From assembly GCA_022749755.1 (NCBI GenBank), contig CM040443.1, forward strand, positions 10,079,744 through 10,143,743: a stretch of DNA of 64,000 nt, in the 5' to 3' direction. Position numbers and translations under genes: made by a program. This stretch comes from Azadirachta indica (taxonomy: Eukaryota > Streptophyta > Magnoliopsida > Sapindales > Meliaceae). Below are positions 30,301 to 41,900 of the stretch, piece by piece; the stretch's first letter is position 1, and each line of letters starts with the position of its first letter. The notes below the pieces were generated by a model. It had not been told where the DNA came from. It saw nothing but the letters and a program-made list of their open reading frames with translations, and made no database searches.

Positions 30301-31968
30301 AGGGAAAGAAAATAGTTATACAGATTTCAAATGTACTTTCCCCTGAAAGCTGAATTGCATAACTGGCAATATGAACATCCACTTATGTAGATATTTTTCA
30401 CGATTATTGCAGAGAAAGAAAAGTTATCAGGCCAAAAGGTCCAAAATGATAAAAAAGCTGAAGCTTACCTTAGGAGACATCCACTCCACACCATGAAGCA
30501 AACAGGATTCACCATAACAGGACCGAACAGCAGCAATAAACAATGTACTCCTAAAGAAACGTGTATTTCCATCATAAGGTTCTCCATAATGTGTCAATGA
30601 TTTAACATCAGCAACTGGTGGAGGACCTGTGATCAATTGACAAGTAATATTAACAAGAAGAAGTAAATAACTTGATTTATAAACCCAATCACTGAAATGT
30701 TAACATGAATTGGCAGTTGAAAGTGAAACATATACCAAGTTCATCATCAAAAGCCAGGCAATATGCTTTTAATTCACGATCTGTTTCTCTGTTCATACGT
30801 TGACCGATTAAAAATGCTGAAAGCAATGATTCACTCACTCCTGAGGCTTTGTTATCTTCCACTTTCAGTGGAAGAACATCTCTTAGAACACCTTGGACTT
30901 CCTCATAGCCAAGGTGACCTCCTGCCAAAACTTCCCTGAGGGCACCAACCAATCTCATTTCACGAGTGTCACTGCCACCATAATGGGGCCCAATGGAGCC
31001 TCCTACGCCCATTATAGATCCTTCAGGATCAGCTATAAAGATTACATCAGGTGGGAGCGCTCGAATGAGTAGTGGCCAAAATGTGTTCATTGCACGCCTT
31101 TCTCCTTCACTCCACTGGGTTGATTCTGGAAAGGCATTCGCACGGATTGTCATTGCCGCAAAAAATGCCCCAAGCTGTGCTTTGGAGACTTCCTCTTCAC
31201 CTTTGAGTTCCCCTTTAGCTGCAAATGTAGGAAAACACAGCGAGTAACTTAAATGATATTATTCCAGATTCTAGCAGGTTGACAAACTTAGACCAATAAG
31301 AAATTCTACTAATTCGTAAGGAAGCACCGTTCTCAACGTCTTAATTGATCAAAATCAGAAGTAATAAAACCGATCAAGGCCAAGAGTGATAAATTTGGGG
31401 TTCAAAACTTATAACTACCCAATTAACTATTTGTCGTTGATAAATTATGTATGCAGTACTACAGTATAGAAACATAGATAAGCTGAAATTAGCTATAATT
31501 TGATAAATTCAGTAAATGTTATAGCTCTGCAAGAGAATAATAACTATTAAAAGAAGAAGAGTAAATAAAAAAAAGATGACGAAAAGGCTCACCTGACTGC
31601 AGAATAGTATCCAAAACCTTAAAGGCCTGTTCCTCGCTAAGCGGCTTGGTCTGCGTAGGGCCCGTGCAAATTCTAGCTTGAGCTTCATGAACAGTCTGAT
31701 TCGGCTTCCGCAACTTCGAGCTCCGATACGAAGAAGAAATCGCCGGATTTATAATATCAGATTCTTTAAGCCCTAATTGGTCGATTATTGCTGAGTCCAG
31801 AGCAGCTTTGACTGCCAAACCGAATTTCCGACCGATCCAACGGTTGCGTTCTTTAAGAGAGAATTGGAAAGAGGTGTGGATTTGTCTGTGAGTGAGATAG
31901 CGAGGGTCAGTGATGTGAATTGGAAGGATTGAGGAGATAGAAAGTTCTAAATTTAGCAGAGAATTCAT
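27330..31968 (-). CDS. Divergent anthranilate phosphoribosyltransferase-family protein (TrpD-like, At1g70570 type), 10 exons, 591 aa
   Basis: Exons are 31968-31593, 31218-30736, 30626-30469, 29917-29834, 29748-29696, 28986-28905, 28518-28411, 28241-28118, 27920-27835 and 27551-27330; all GT-AG, phases close. The N-terminal 60 residues are Ser/Arg/His-rich and could be an organelle presequence. A Glycos_trans_3N-like helical unit seems present twice (about 108-172 and 211-286; second contains SLLSAFLIGQRMNRETDREL). The catalytic-type domain follows, with LVVKGEEGALSM at the hinge. Sites that in true TrpD read GTGGD and KHGN instead read GEPYDG (301-306) and LHGVEW (330-335), so PRPP/anthranilate transfer is doubtful. 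The bacterial TrpD2/YbiB branch is similarly altered and binds nucleic acid. The real function is unknown. Length fits the Arabidopsis protein next to GGT2. Confidence 0.9.
30106..30430. repeat. Three-copy minisatellite, period 109-110 bp, in an intron of the TrpD-like gene
   Basis: TTTCAAATGTACTTTCCC begins at 30106, 30216 and 30325. Each unit then carries TGCATAACTGGCAATATGAA and CCACTTATG.AGAT. It ends with GATTATTGCAG.GAAAGAAA. Copies 1 and 2 differ at a few sites; copy 3 is more diverged at its right end. The array fills most of the 29918-30468 intron and does not touch the splice sites. Confidence 0.92.
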
Positions 31969-32235
31969 CGCCTTCGTCTCTCCCTCTATTTAGATAGCTT
32001 TCTGATCGTTCGTTCTCTATTAGCCTTGGGAAGCTCCCGCGGAAATGATAAAAAGTTGGTTTATCTCTTCTTGGTTGTCTTTTCAATTCAAAATATTCCA
32101 GATTTATTCGAGGGAACTTCAATTTTCATATTTAAAACCAGAGGCAATTCGTTAACCGCAATAGAATAAAAGTACGGAATATTATCACAATCTTTCGCGA
32201 GATTTTGAATCGTATTACTTAAATAAAAGTAAACA
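31969..32235. other. Promoter/5' leader of the TrpD-like gene
   Basis: Short flank between the start codon and the large inverted-repeat element. It has a mixed-composition leader to about 32130. No other feature is seen. Confidence 0.4.
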
Positions 32236-34056
32236 AAATGATTCATGTTTAACTTAATAATCAGATATTATTTTAATATTTAAAAAAAATAAATATTTTT
32301 TTAATATTTAGATAAATAAATAAATACCTTTTTATCTTTTATTTCTACTAGTTATTTAGTTAACTTATTATTATTTATATATCTAATATTTTACATAATA
32401 ACAATATGATATATATTTTATTTAATTATAACATTTTACTCTCTATTCTAATGTTTTTTTTTAAAATATAATTTTTTTTAAATATAACAATTTAATCCTA
32501 TATTTAATATTTTAATATACTAAAGAGTAAATATATTTTGAATTTTTATTTTAATAGAAAATTTAGAAAAGAAAATATTATTAAAAAAATTTTAAACAAT
32601 AAGTTAGATTAAATTCATGTTAAAATATTTATAACCTTTTTTGGTAATAAATTTCATATTTAATTGTTAAAAAAATTTTGAAATATATTTTACTTTTTTT
32701 TATTCTTGTAATAATATTTTTATTTAAAAAATTATATTAAATTTATTAAATTTTCTTGAGAAAAATTATGAAAATATAAATAAAAAAAAAAAAAAAAAAA
32801 ATTTAGTATCATTTGTTAATAGAATTAGTAATTAAATATATTTTATATTTTTATCAATCAATATAATTTAATTTTAATTAAAAAATAGAAAAAGAAGAAA
32901 ATTTTTTATTATTTTTATTTGTAATATATATATATATAATATGTATTTATTATTTATATTTTTATTTATATTTTTATATATTTTTAAAAAAAACTATAAT
33001 AAATTTAACATAATTTTTTAAATAAATATATTACATATAAAAATAAAACGTTAAAAAATATTTCAATTAAATTTTTTAATAATTAAATATTTATTATTAT
33101 AAAGTGAAAGTAAAAGATTAGAAATATTTTAACATATGAGTGTGACTTCTCTTATTATTTGAATTTTTTTAATAATTATATTTCTTAAAATTTTTTATTA
33201 AAATAACAAATTAAAAAATTTATTTATTCTTGAATATATTGTGAAAAAATAAAAAAAATATATGAAAATATAAATAAAAATATAAATGATAAATACATAT
33301 TATATATATATTACGAATAAAAATAATTAAAAATTGTCTTCTTTTTCTATTTTTTAATTAAAATTAAATTATATTGGTTAATAAGAATATAAAATATATC
33401 TAATTATTAATTCTATTAAATGAAATACTAATTTTTTTTTTACTTTTTTATTTATATTTTCATGATTTTTCTCAAGAAAATATAATAAATTTAATACAAT
33501 CTTTTAAATAAAAATATTAATATAAGAATAAAATGTTAAAATATGTTTCAAAATCTTTTTAGTGATTAAATATTAAATTTATTATAGAAAAAAAAAAAAA
33601 AGAATATAAATATTTTAACATAAGTGTAAAATATTTTAACATGAGTTTAAAATATTTTAACATGAGTTAAATTTAACTCATCGTTTAAATTTTTTTAATA
33701 ATATTTTGTTTCCAAATTTTCTATTAAAATAACAAATTAAAAATATATTTAATCTTAATTATATTGTAAAAAATATTAAATATGAACTAAATTGTTATAT
33801 TTAAAAAAATTATATTGTGAAAAATATTAAAATAGAGAGTTAAGTGTTATAATTAAATAAAATATATATCATATTATTATTATGTAAAAGATTAGAAACA
33901 CAAATGATAATAAACTAACTTGTCAACTAAAAGAAATAAAAGTTAAGGGGGGTATCTACCTATTTATCCAAACTTTAGGGGGTATCTGTTTTTTTTAAAT
34001 ATTAGAGGGGTATCTGCCTATTAGGCCAAACATTAGGAAGAATATGTCATTTTCTC
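32236..34056. mobile_element. Foldback (long inverted-repeat) element, about 1.8 kb, AT-rich, non-coding
   Basis: The left part (about 32236-32990) is an imperfect reverse complement of the right part (about 33245-34056). Matching pairs include AATATGTATTTATTA near 32938 with TAAATACATATTA near 33290. AATATAACAATTTAATCC near 32483 pairs with AACTAAATTGTTATATTT near 33785. AGATAAATAAATAAATACC near 32310 pairs with GGTATCTACCTATTTATCC near 33951. Direct sub-repeats built on AATATTTTAACAT.AGT occur near 33125, 33605, 33630 and 33655. No transposase frame is present. The right end carries GGGGTATCTGCC-type motifs resembling the ends of the 36.2-38.2 kb element, which suggests a related non-autonomous family. 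Ends are approximate and no target duplication was identified. Confidence 0.7.
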
Positions 34057-35835
34057 TAAAAAATTTAATAAATGTATTAATTATCTTCTTTACAATTAAT
34101 GTTAACCGTTATTTGATCATTAACATTAAAGACAAATACGTAAAACAATTTAATTTAATTTTTTTCTTTTTTTCTTTGTTATTTGAAGAAACACGGATAA
34201 CAAATTACTTTACCAACTACAATTTCCTTAAAATCTAGCATTAAATCACTTTACCAAATATAACCTCTGAAATTATCTAACTCTTATAATTTATATTTGA
34301 AAATGTACTTACTTTGACCTAAGAACTTCACTATCACGAAGTTTCTTTTACATATTTTGTCAAACACCTTACAAGAATTTTGTTGATACCTTGATTTTGG
34401 AAAATGATAGATCAGTGAGCTAATAGTTTCTGGTTTCATCTACAAATTATTATCCACCAAAAATTGTAATACGCAACTCAATATTTTACTTAAGTGAGAA
34501 TATAACAATCAATTTTTTTTTATTAATTGAGTTTGCAGCCATTGAAAAAATCGACAACATTTGTTAAGATGGTTTTTGTTTGCGGGAGGTTGTGGACTGT
34601 CGACAAAAGTGATAATACGTAAGAGTTTGTTGAGTGTATTTTAGTTACAAAATAAAGATTATGTTAAGGGTATTTTAGTAATTATATACTAAGATTAGTC
34701 AATAAACTGTTAAGAGAGGGAAGATAAATGATACGTCCTCCAAATATTTTTTCTAAGTGATATAATATAAAATTTTAGGGGAGGAATATGGTAATATCCC
34801 AATAAGGAAAGTAGTAAAGCGGGTAACGATAAATTCATCCCTATTATATATACATATTAATTGCTCCTAATTTCATTTATTAAAATAACATCACGATTGA
34901 AGCATAATTGTACTATTAAGAAAAAACAAATAATTAAATGAAAGTGGGGCGGATTTTATCATCAACACCACAAAGGGTTAGATATGCAGGCATAATTGTA
35001 CTATTAAAAATAATAGTATTGACTTCCACTTAACTTACAAAATTAATAAAAATATTACTCTTTATTTATATTAATATTTAATATTTTACTTCCATTTTTA
35101 ATATTTATGATTTCAAAATTGTAACACTTTAATATTAAGCACTCTTTTTTTTAATATAATATTAAGCACTCTTAAATAGGATTCGAATATAACCATTTGT
35201 GTGGTAACGGGTTAACCGCTGCACATGGACCGTCCCCCTTTTTGGGGTCCGGTAGTGCTTGTGTTGGATCCGCATCGTCTCAATTTTAATCCTTTCTGGG
35301 CCGACTCCATGCATTTCATATTGTTTGGGCTGGTGGACGACTCCAGTGTATATTGTCCACATGCCATTTTCCTTATTTTCCAGTGGTAATAATTGATATT
35401 CCCCTTGCACATTTTTTGGACACCTTTCTTTTTGTCATTTTGGTAAAATTTAAGGTAAAAGAAATCATAAGCTAAATAGTTTTTGGGTCAAATAATCTAT
35501 TCAAACATATATGTGACTTCTAATATTTCTAAAGAAACATATTTGTAACTTCTAATGAAAGTATCTCAAAATAAAATAATATATAATTACAATGGTAAGA
35601 AATTTATAATAAATGAGTGAAGAATAGCTTTCCAAAGAGTATAATGCACCTTTAATTACTAAAAGTACAAATATATGTAGAAAGTATTATTAGTGTCAAA
35701 TAAATAGCAATATTTTTAATAATTTTTAAAATTCATATGGGAGATTAATAAATGGAGTGAAAATATCATCATTTTTTATCAATATATGGATGTAACAACT
35801 TGATGTTGTTATTATCATTATTATTATTATCATTT
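34057..35835. other. AT-rich intergenic DNA between inverted-repeat elements
   Basis: No gene. Weak inverted similarity between about 34025-34105 and 34680-34765 hints at another decayed foldback copy. A higher-GC island lies at about 35190-35420, open on the minus strand for 66-82 codons in two overlapping frames but with no recognised product. On the minus strand it contains TGTGCAGCGGTTAA and, about 30 bases on, TTCGAATCC, which resemble the A and B boxes of tRNA-like promoters. GCACTCTT..TTAATATAATATTAAGCACTCTT next to it is a short direct repeat. Confidence 0.4.
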
Positions 35836-36112
35836 AGTGAGAATGCTATTTCTCTCCTGATTTTTGAACCAACACTCTATTACTTTCTTATTATTTTTTT
35901 AATATCTTATCATCTCACTGATTTTTAATTTTTTTTCGGTTTTATCCTTGAGTTTAATTGGTTCATATTTTAATTATAAAATGACAAAATCAAAAATATT
36001 TAAATTATTAAAGGGCATAATTAAAACTGGAAGGCGATGACATATTAAAAAAAAATAAAGGAATAATAGAGTATTAATTAAAAAATTAGTGGAGAATCGG
36101 GTATTCTCCCTA
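35836..36112. mobile_element. MITE, about 277 bp, with long terminal inverted repeats
   Basis: The left end starts GTGAGAATGCTATTTCTCTCC and runs on through ACACTCTATTACTTTC. The complement of the right end starts GGGAGAATACCCGATTCTCC and runs on through ATACTCTATTATTCC. Similarity extends about 90 bp inward from each side, so nearly the whole element can fold on itself. It is non-coding. Boundaries are good to a few bases; no target duplication was assigned. Confidence 0.65.
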
Positions 36113-36220
36113 TTATTTGTTGCATGATTTAAAATAACAAAAATTTAATTAAGATAATTTTTTGCATGAGTGACGTTACTTTCCATGTCAAATTGTATTC
36201 AAATATATCATGAATTTATT

Positions 36221-38241
36221 TTAATAGGAAAAATGCCTGATACCCCCTTATTTTAGCCCTAAAATTTTTAACTAATAACTTGTTATCTCAGCATTACTCC
36301 TGTTAATAAAAATTGTTAATTTATTAGATATTTACGTACTTTATTTTAAATAAATTAAAAAAATAAAAAATAATTATTTACTTTTTTTCAAAATCTCTTC
36401 TACTTTTTCTCCTCTTTTTTTTTTTTCTTTCAAAAAAACGTCAAAAACGATCTTGGAATTTTTTCACAAAGGCGACCGGAATAACTCGGTGTTGGATTTT
36501 GAAGATTAGATTGTCTTTGTTCATGATGGTTTGGTTGGAAAGGGTGAAAAAAAGTGATGATGGCCGATGGGGTTTTGCTATCGATTCCAGTGATCGGTGT
36601 GGCTATCAGCGATGAGAATTGGTTGGGATAAAAGAACGATAGCTACTGAGTTGATCTGTGGCAGTGGTATTGTCGGATATGCGGTAGATGAATGTATTTA
36701 GCGAGTTGTCACAGAATTAATCTTTGTTCTCCATTGAGTATAGCGAATTAAGGTTACGAAACAGTGGTTTTGTTTATTGTGAGCACGTACGAGTTTGAAG
36801 GCATGCAGATTTGCTTTTGTTTCAAGTTTTTCCTCGATTGCTCGAGAGTCACGCAGATTTGTGGCCTCCCATTGCCGCTGGATGCTAGTTTCTTTTCAAT
36901 TGATTATCTTCAATGAAAAACAGATGATTGTTGATAGCACCCTGATTTTCTATTAATTACGGCCTAGAGCTGCACCGGAAATTCTCTAATACCTCTTTTG
37001 CTATAGTTTTCACAACTCTGGATGATTTTCTTAATCCTTGCTGTAATAAATTTTCTGTAATACTCCAGATTTGGAACTCTATCCCTTCAAATATTTTCAT
37101 AAAAGATCTGTAAGAAAATAATAACAAAATAATAAAATATCCAACAAAATAATTCTACCACATAAATATAGATCTGAATGAAAATAAACCATTATTATGA
37201 AAGGTGAAACCATCCTAAGGTGAAAACAAATCACCTTAAATCTAAATCCATGTGAAAACCTATATTTATTTAGTAAAAAAAAAAAAAAAACAAAAAGAAA
37301 AGGAAGAGATCTCACCGGCGAAGGCGTAGATCTCCCTCTCCGATGAGAACTGTGGCTTTTTGGATGAAGGTTTCGGAGAACTCTAGAAAGACAAGGGGGA
37401 AAGAGAGAGAAAAAAAGTACATTTAATACGGTAAAGTACTTGTTATTTGAATACGGTTCCTTGTTTGCCTATGAATAATTCTTCAAGCAAAATATTTGTT
37501 TTCTTCATTTTCTGCTATTTTTTGGTTTTAATTGCTGCAGCTGATGCTATACAATTGTTGGGAGGGCTCATTTGTTCTTTTGGACCTAGTTTTTGTTGCT
37601 GCTTCTTTTTTTTGCGTTATACATCAAAGAAAACAACAGCTTTATCTACTGCTTATTAATTCCGCAGTTTTCTACTGGTTTCCTGCTGGGAGGACTTCGA
37701 TTGTCGCTGTTTTTTGGGTTAAGTTGTTGCTGTTTGCTACTATTAATTTACTGCAAAAAAATCTGCAGCTTACTGCTATTTTGAATTGCAACTCTACCAC
37801 TTTTAGAATTAAATTTTGTATTCAAACTCTTCGGGTTGTTCTAATATTCTCGCTTTCTCATTTATTCTAATAATAATATATAAGCTTTTTTTTTTGTATA
37901 CTTTAAATTAAAAGAAAAAAAATTTGCTTCAAAATGTTTTTCTACAAATTTTTCATCTCTATTTAAGATAATAACATAAAAATTTAAATTATTTTTAAAT
38001 AATTATTGATTTATCAATTAGTTAATTTAAATTTAAATTTAAATTAATTTAATTATTTGATTAATAAGTCAACATAAAATCAATAAAGTTACGAGGGTAA
38101 TTTAGTAATTGTGTTAAAAAATTAACAGGTTTTATTAAGAGGGAGCAATGACAAGGAGGTAACGGTGTATTAATCAAAAATTAGAAAGTCATGAAATATT
38201 AAGACTAAAATGAAGAGGGTATCGGATATTCTTCTATTTAA
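36221..38241. mobile_element. Non-autonomous TIR element, about 2.0 kb, with possible captured sequence
   Basis: The left end reads TTTTAATAGGAAAAATGCC then TGATACCCCCTTATTTTAG. The complement of the right end reads TTTAAATAGAAGAATATCC then GATACCCTCTTCATTTTAG. Similarity continues for about 110 bp, including TTAATAAAA..TGTTAATTT on both sides. The interior from about 36430 to 37430 is much less AT-rich than the flanks and includes GGCGACCGGAATAACTCGG and CTCACCGGCGAAGGCG. That could be acquired genic DNA, as in Pack-type elements, but I recognise no protein. Frames at 37447-37870 are low-complexity Phe/Leu/Cys strings and are not believed. Confidence 0.6.
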
Positions 38242-38881
38242 ATATGACACTTCTATATAACACTTTAGACTTTATAGATGAAAAATATAAAACGTATGAA
38301 TTTTAGATTAGAATAATTTCACCTTAAACTTAAAATCATAGTAATTTTAGTGCTCTACGCTTTGAGATATGCCATCTAAAATTATTATTTTAAACTTATA
38401 TCTTGAAATTTATAAAAGTATAATTTCAAGATTAAAGAATTATAGTTTTGAAGTTTTAAATAATAGGTTGCCATAGTAATCATAGTAATAATAAGACAAA
38501 AGGGAGCCCTAATCGCACTATAAATTTTATAATTGAAATCTACAATATATACAAATTCACATGTTTTATTGTTTGATTTATAAATTGTCTTAAAATTCAA
38601 CTTAATTTATCATTATACTCCCAAATTTTTGAATTTTGGCTTTATGACAACTAAAGAAAATTAAGTCATCAACAATAAAGTAAAAAACTGGTGTTTATAC
38701 TTTGCTATCACTGTAAAACTTAAGTAGAATTAAAAAGGTGTCGAATATATTATGAACTACATTATTTTATTATTTATGAGATGATATATTAGTTTAATTA
38801 GAAATAATTTTGTTTAAAACCCTTAATTAAAAAAAAATTCATATTCAGATGAATGAAACAATTTCAAGTATTTAAATTTTA

Positions 38882-38889
38882 GCGCCAAA
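38882..38889 (-). promoter_or_regulatory. Canonical E2F site upstream of the PHS1-like gene
   Basis: GCGCCAAA, the complement of TTTGGCGC, lies about 100 bp before the start codon at 38987, close to a TTTATAC box near 38928. This exact octamer is the canonical plant E2F element. E2F regulation would fit an S-phase or meiotic gene; activity is inferred. Confidence 0.5.
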
Positions 38890-38986
38890 CAATCACAATC
38901 TCCTTTCTAGAAAGCCTCGCATTGGCTCCATTTATACTTCTCTCTGTCGTCAAATTTCAAATTACTCTTAAGAAGAAGTTCAAAAA

Positions 38987-41900
38987 ATGGCTGGATCTCT
39001 AGCGACTGCGGTAGCAAACGATCGCCCTTTGGTCGCCACTGCTAGAGACCAGTGGCATCACATACACTTCTCTCGCTTCTTCACCTATCCCAACCCTTCT
39101 CTATCATCCACGTGTGCCTCTCTCGTTCCTCACCAACTCCGCGGTCGCCGGAGACGCGGTACCTGGATCTCCACCTCTTCTTCCGACGCTTCTCTGCACA
39201 TCATCAGTGATAGCTTCACCTCCGACGCCATCCTCGCCGTCTATTTCCGCGAGAAGATCCTTGTGAGTCCTCGGTCCTGGATTATTCTAGAAGCTCCTAT
39301 TATCCTTTTTTTCGGTTTTAAGATTTTCGTTATTTTCAAATGATTTGATCGAATTTTTGAATTCCTAGTTCCTTCGATTGATTCAGTCCTCTTCCTTGTA
39401 GAAGTTATAGATATCTGATTTCTTATTGTATGTGTGTGATCATTAGTAACCTTTCAACTTCTTTTGAATGAATGCGATTAGAATTTTCATAAAATTGTTT
39501 CTGTTTGTTTCATTTTAGTTTAAAATGTGAGATCATATGAAACATCTACAGTTTGGTATGGTGTATATATTTATTTGGAAATCTTTGCTTGTCTTTTGAT
39601 TTTAGTTTGCCTGAATATGAAACAACATTCTGAAATTCTGTATCGCCGAGTCTCATGCTTAAATATCCCCTTATCATAGTCCAAACAAATTCTAGCAATC
39701 TGTTTTTTAGTATGCATAAGATATTGCAGTTATATTTACATTTTTTTACGATTTAATTTTGTTATAAGGATATTATTTGATTGTGTCCCCACTTAAGGTA
39801 ACTTATTCAGTATTAATTAATTAGTACGAAGAGTGACTATAAAAATATCCCATGAATGATTTCGGAATAGTAGGTTCAGATTTATTGAAATATTTGAGTT
39901 ATATGATCAAATATGCTGCAGGAAGAGCACTACATTTCCAAGTTACAATTCACCTGGCCTCAGGTTTCATGCCTTTCAGGATATCCCGCCAGGGGTAGCA
40001 GAACTTTGTTTGTCAGCTACCGGGACTCTGCCGGCGAGGCAAGCTGCTAATCCTTGTTACAACTTCGGCATTATGAATGATGAGTTATTAATTTCAAATA
40101 GAAAACATACATTTTTTACTTTGCATGGATTAAGGGTGGTCTCCTTGAATGTCTTGGCTTTGGCATTTCTCTTGAAAATCAAATGTATCATTTACGACAA
40201 GGAATGTGAGATCATATGAAATATCTAGAGTTTGGTATGGTTTCCCTTGGTCATAAATATACAATTACTTGGATCGATCATATGAAGTTTCAGCTTCTAG
40301 TGATTTAACAAGTTATCTTTTGTGATTTTGCAATGCGTGAACACATAGTTCATTGTGATAGGAACTGTGACGCTGTATGTGCCTCTTATTGTCTCTTATT
40401 GAGTAATATATGATTTTCTCATAAATAATATGACTCAGTGGGCTACGGTGAAATGAAGAGCACATGAAACTAGAGGAATGTTGTTCTACCATACCAGATG
40501 AAATATGTATCATTCCTCCTGGAATGTGCATATTATTGTTTCGGGGATTCCAGTGACTACTAAATACTGGTCTCTCATCACTTCCCTCTCTCCTTCTTGC
40601 TCTCCACTTGTAACTCTTGGATTCAAGGATGATATTTGCTGTGTTTTTATTCTTTAACAGTAACCTATAATGAATTAAAAAAAAATATATGATCAGCTAA
40701 CAATGATATAGAATATCAAAGGCTGGTATACTTCTCCCAATTATTGTTTCGGTGGCCAGATTTAAGTGGTTTTTCACTTGCACAGTGAATGAAGTCAGAG
40801 TCTTGTCAATTTTAGTATTTCCTTTGTTGCCGTAAGCCCCCTGAACACGTGTCTCCTATTTGCAGGTCCAGAAGTTTGCCTTGCAATTTTCAACAAATTA
40901 TGAAGCGGAGGCATTCTTTAATGCTTTGAAGGTGTAACCACTACTACATGCATTATGAGATTTGTTATTACAAACAGAACAGATCATTCTTAAAAGAAGT
41001 CAAGAAGCACATGCCCACACCAGTATTTAGGCATTCCTCCCTTGTCCTTTTCTCTGAAGATTTTATGTTTTCCTTTCCAGGAAACCTTGAATGACAAGGA
41101 GGAACCAAAGCCTCTAAATGAGGACTTCCGATCTGAAATTTCATCTGGATCTGAATTAATGTCGTCTAACACACTCCCTTCTAGGTGAAAATTGAGATAT
41201 GGAAAAACCATAGTTGATTTTCTTTTAGAAGACTTCTATTATCAAGAATGATTAGGGACTACACGTTAAGTCAAATATGAATGGGATATTGACTTGAGGA
41301 TTTGGTATTTGCAGAACTCGTGAGGAGGAAATGGATGTTATGGCTTCTGTTGACACTTACACTCCTGAAATGCCACCGAGCCTGAAGTATGAAGTTGAGC
41401 AACCCTCTTACAACCAGGAAATCGACCTTAACTACAATTTTAATCACAACCTTGAAGGCATTTATCCAGCCTTGCCTCCCAGCTTCACGTCATTAATTGC
41501 TAACTGCTCTGAAGTCAAGGAAGGTAAATTCCCTCTTCCAGTTATAGACAGAAATATCTCCTCTGATAACATATGATGACACTTTTTGGTGAATGAAATG
41601 ACGCAGCTGCAACTCAACCAACTGTTTCTGAAGATGTTGATCTGAAATCTCTGATTGCGGTATCCTCTCATATTTTGGTTTGTTGTTATGTTCTGGTATT
41701 TGGTTCACATGGTTACTGTCATTATGCATATTGATCGGGGAGACTTCTGAAACTGGATAGTTTTTACTAGAGTAATGTTGCTGTCAAAGCTACTGAATTA
41801 CTAATATATTTGTCTTTTTTGCAGAAGTGTATGGAAGATTCATCTTTCCAAGGTAAACTATGTTCCCAAGGCACCTAATCCGTTTTTATCATTATTCACG

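Noticed and set aside
37447..37870. Overlapping frames full of Phe, Leu and Cys
   Set aside because: Products of T-rich DNA inside a transposable element; different frames overlap with the same low-complexity composition.
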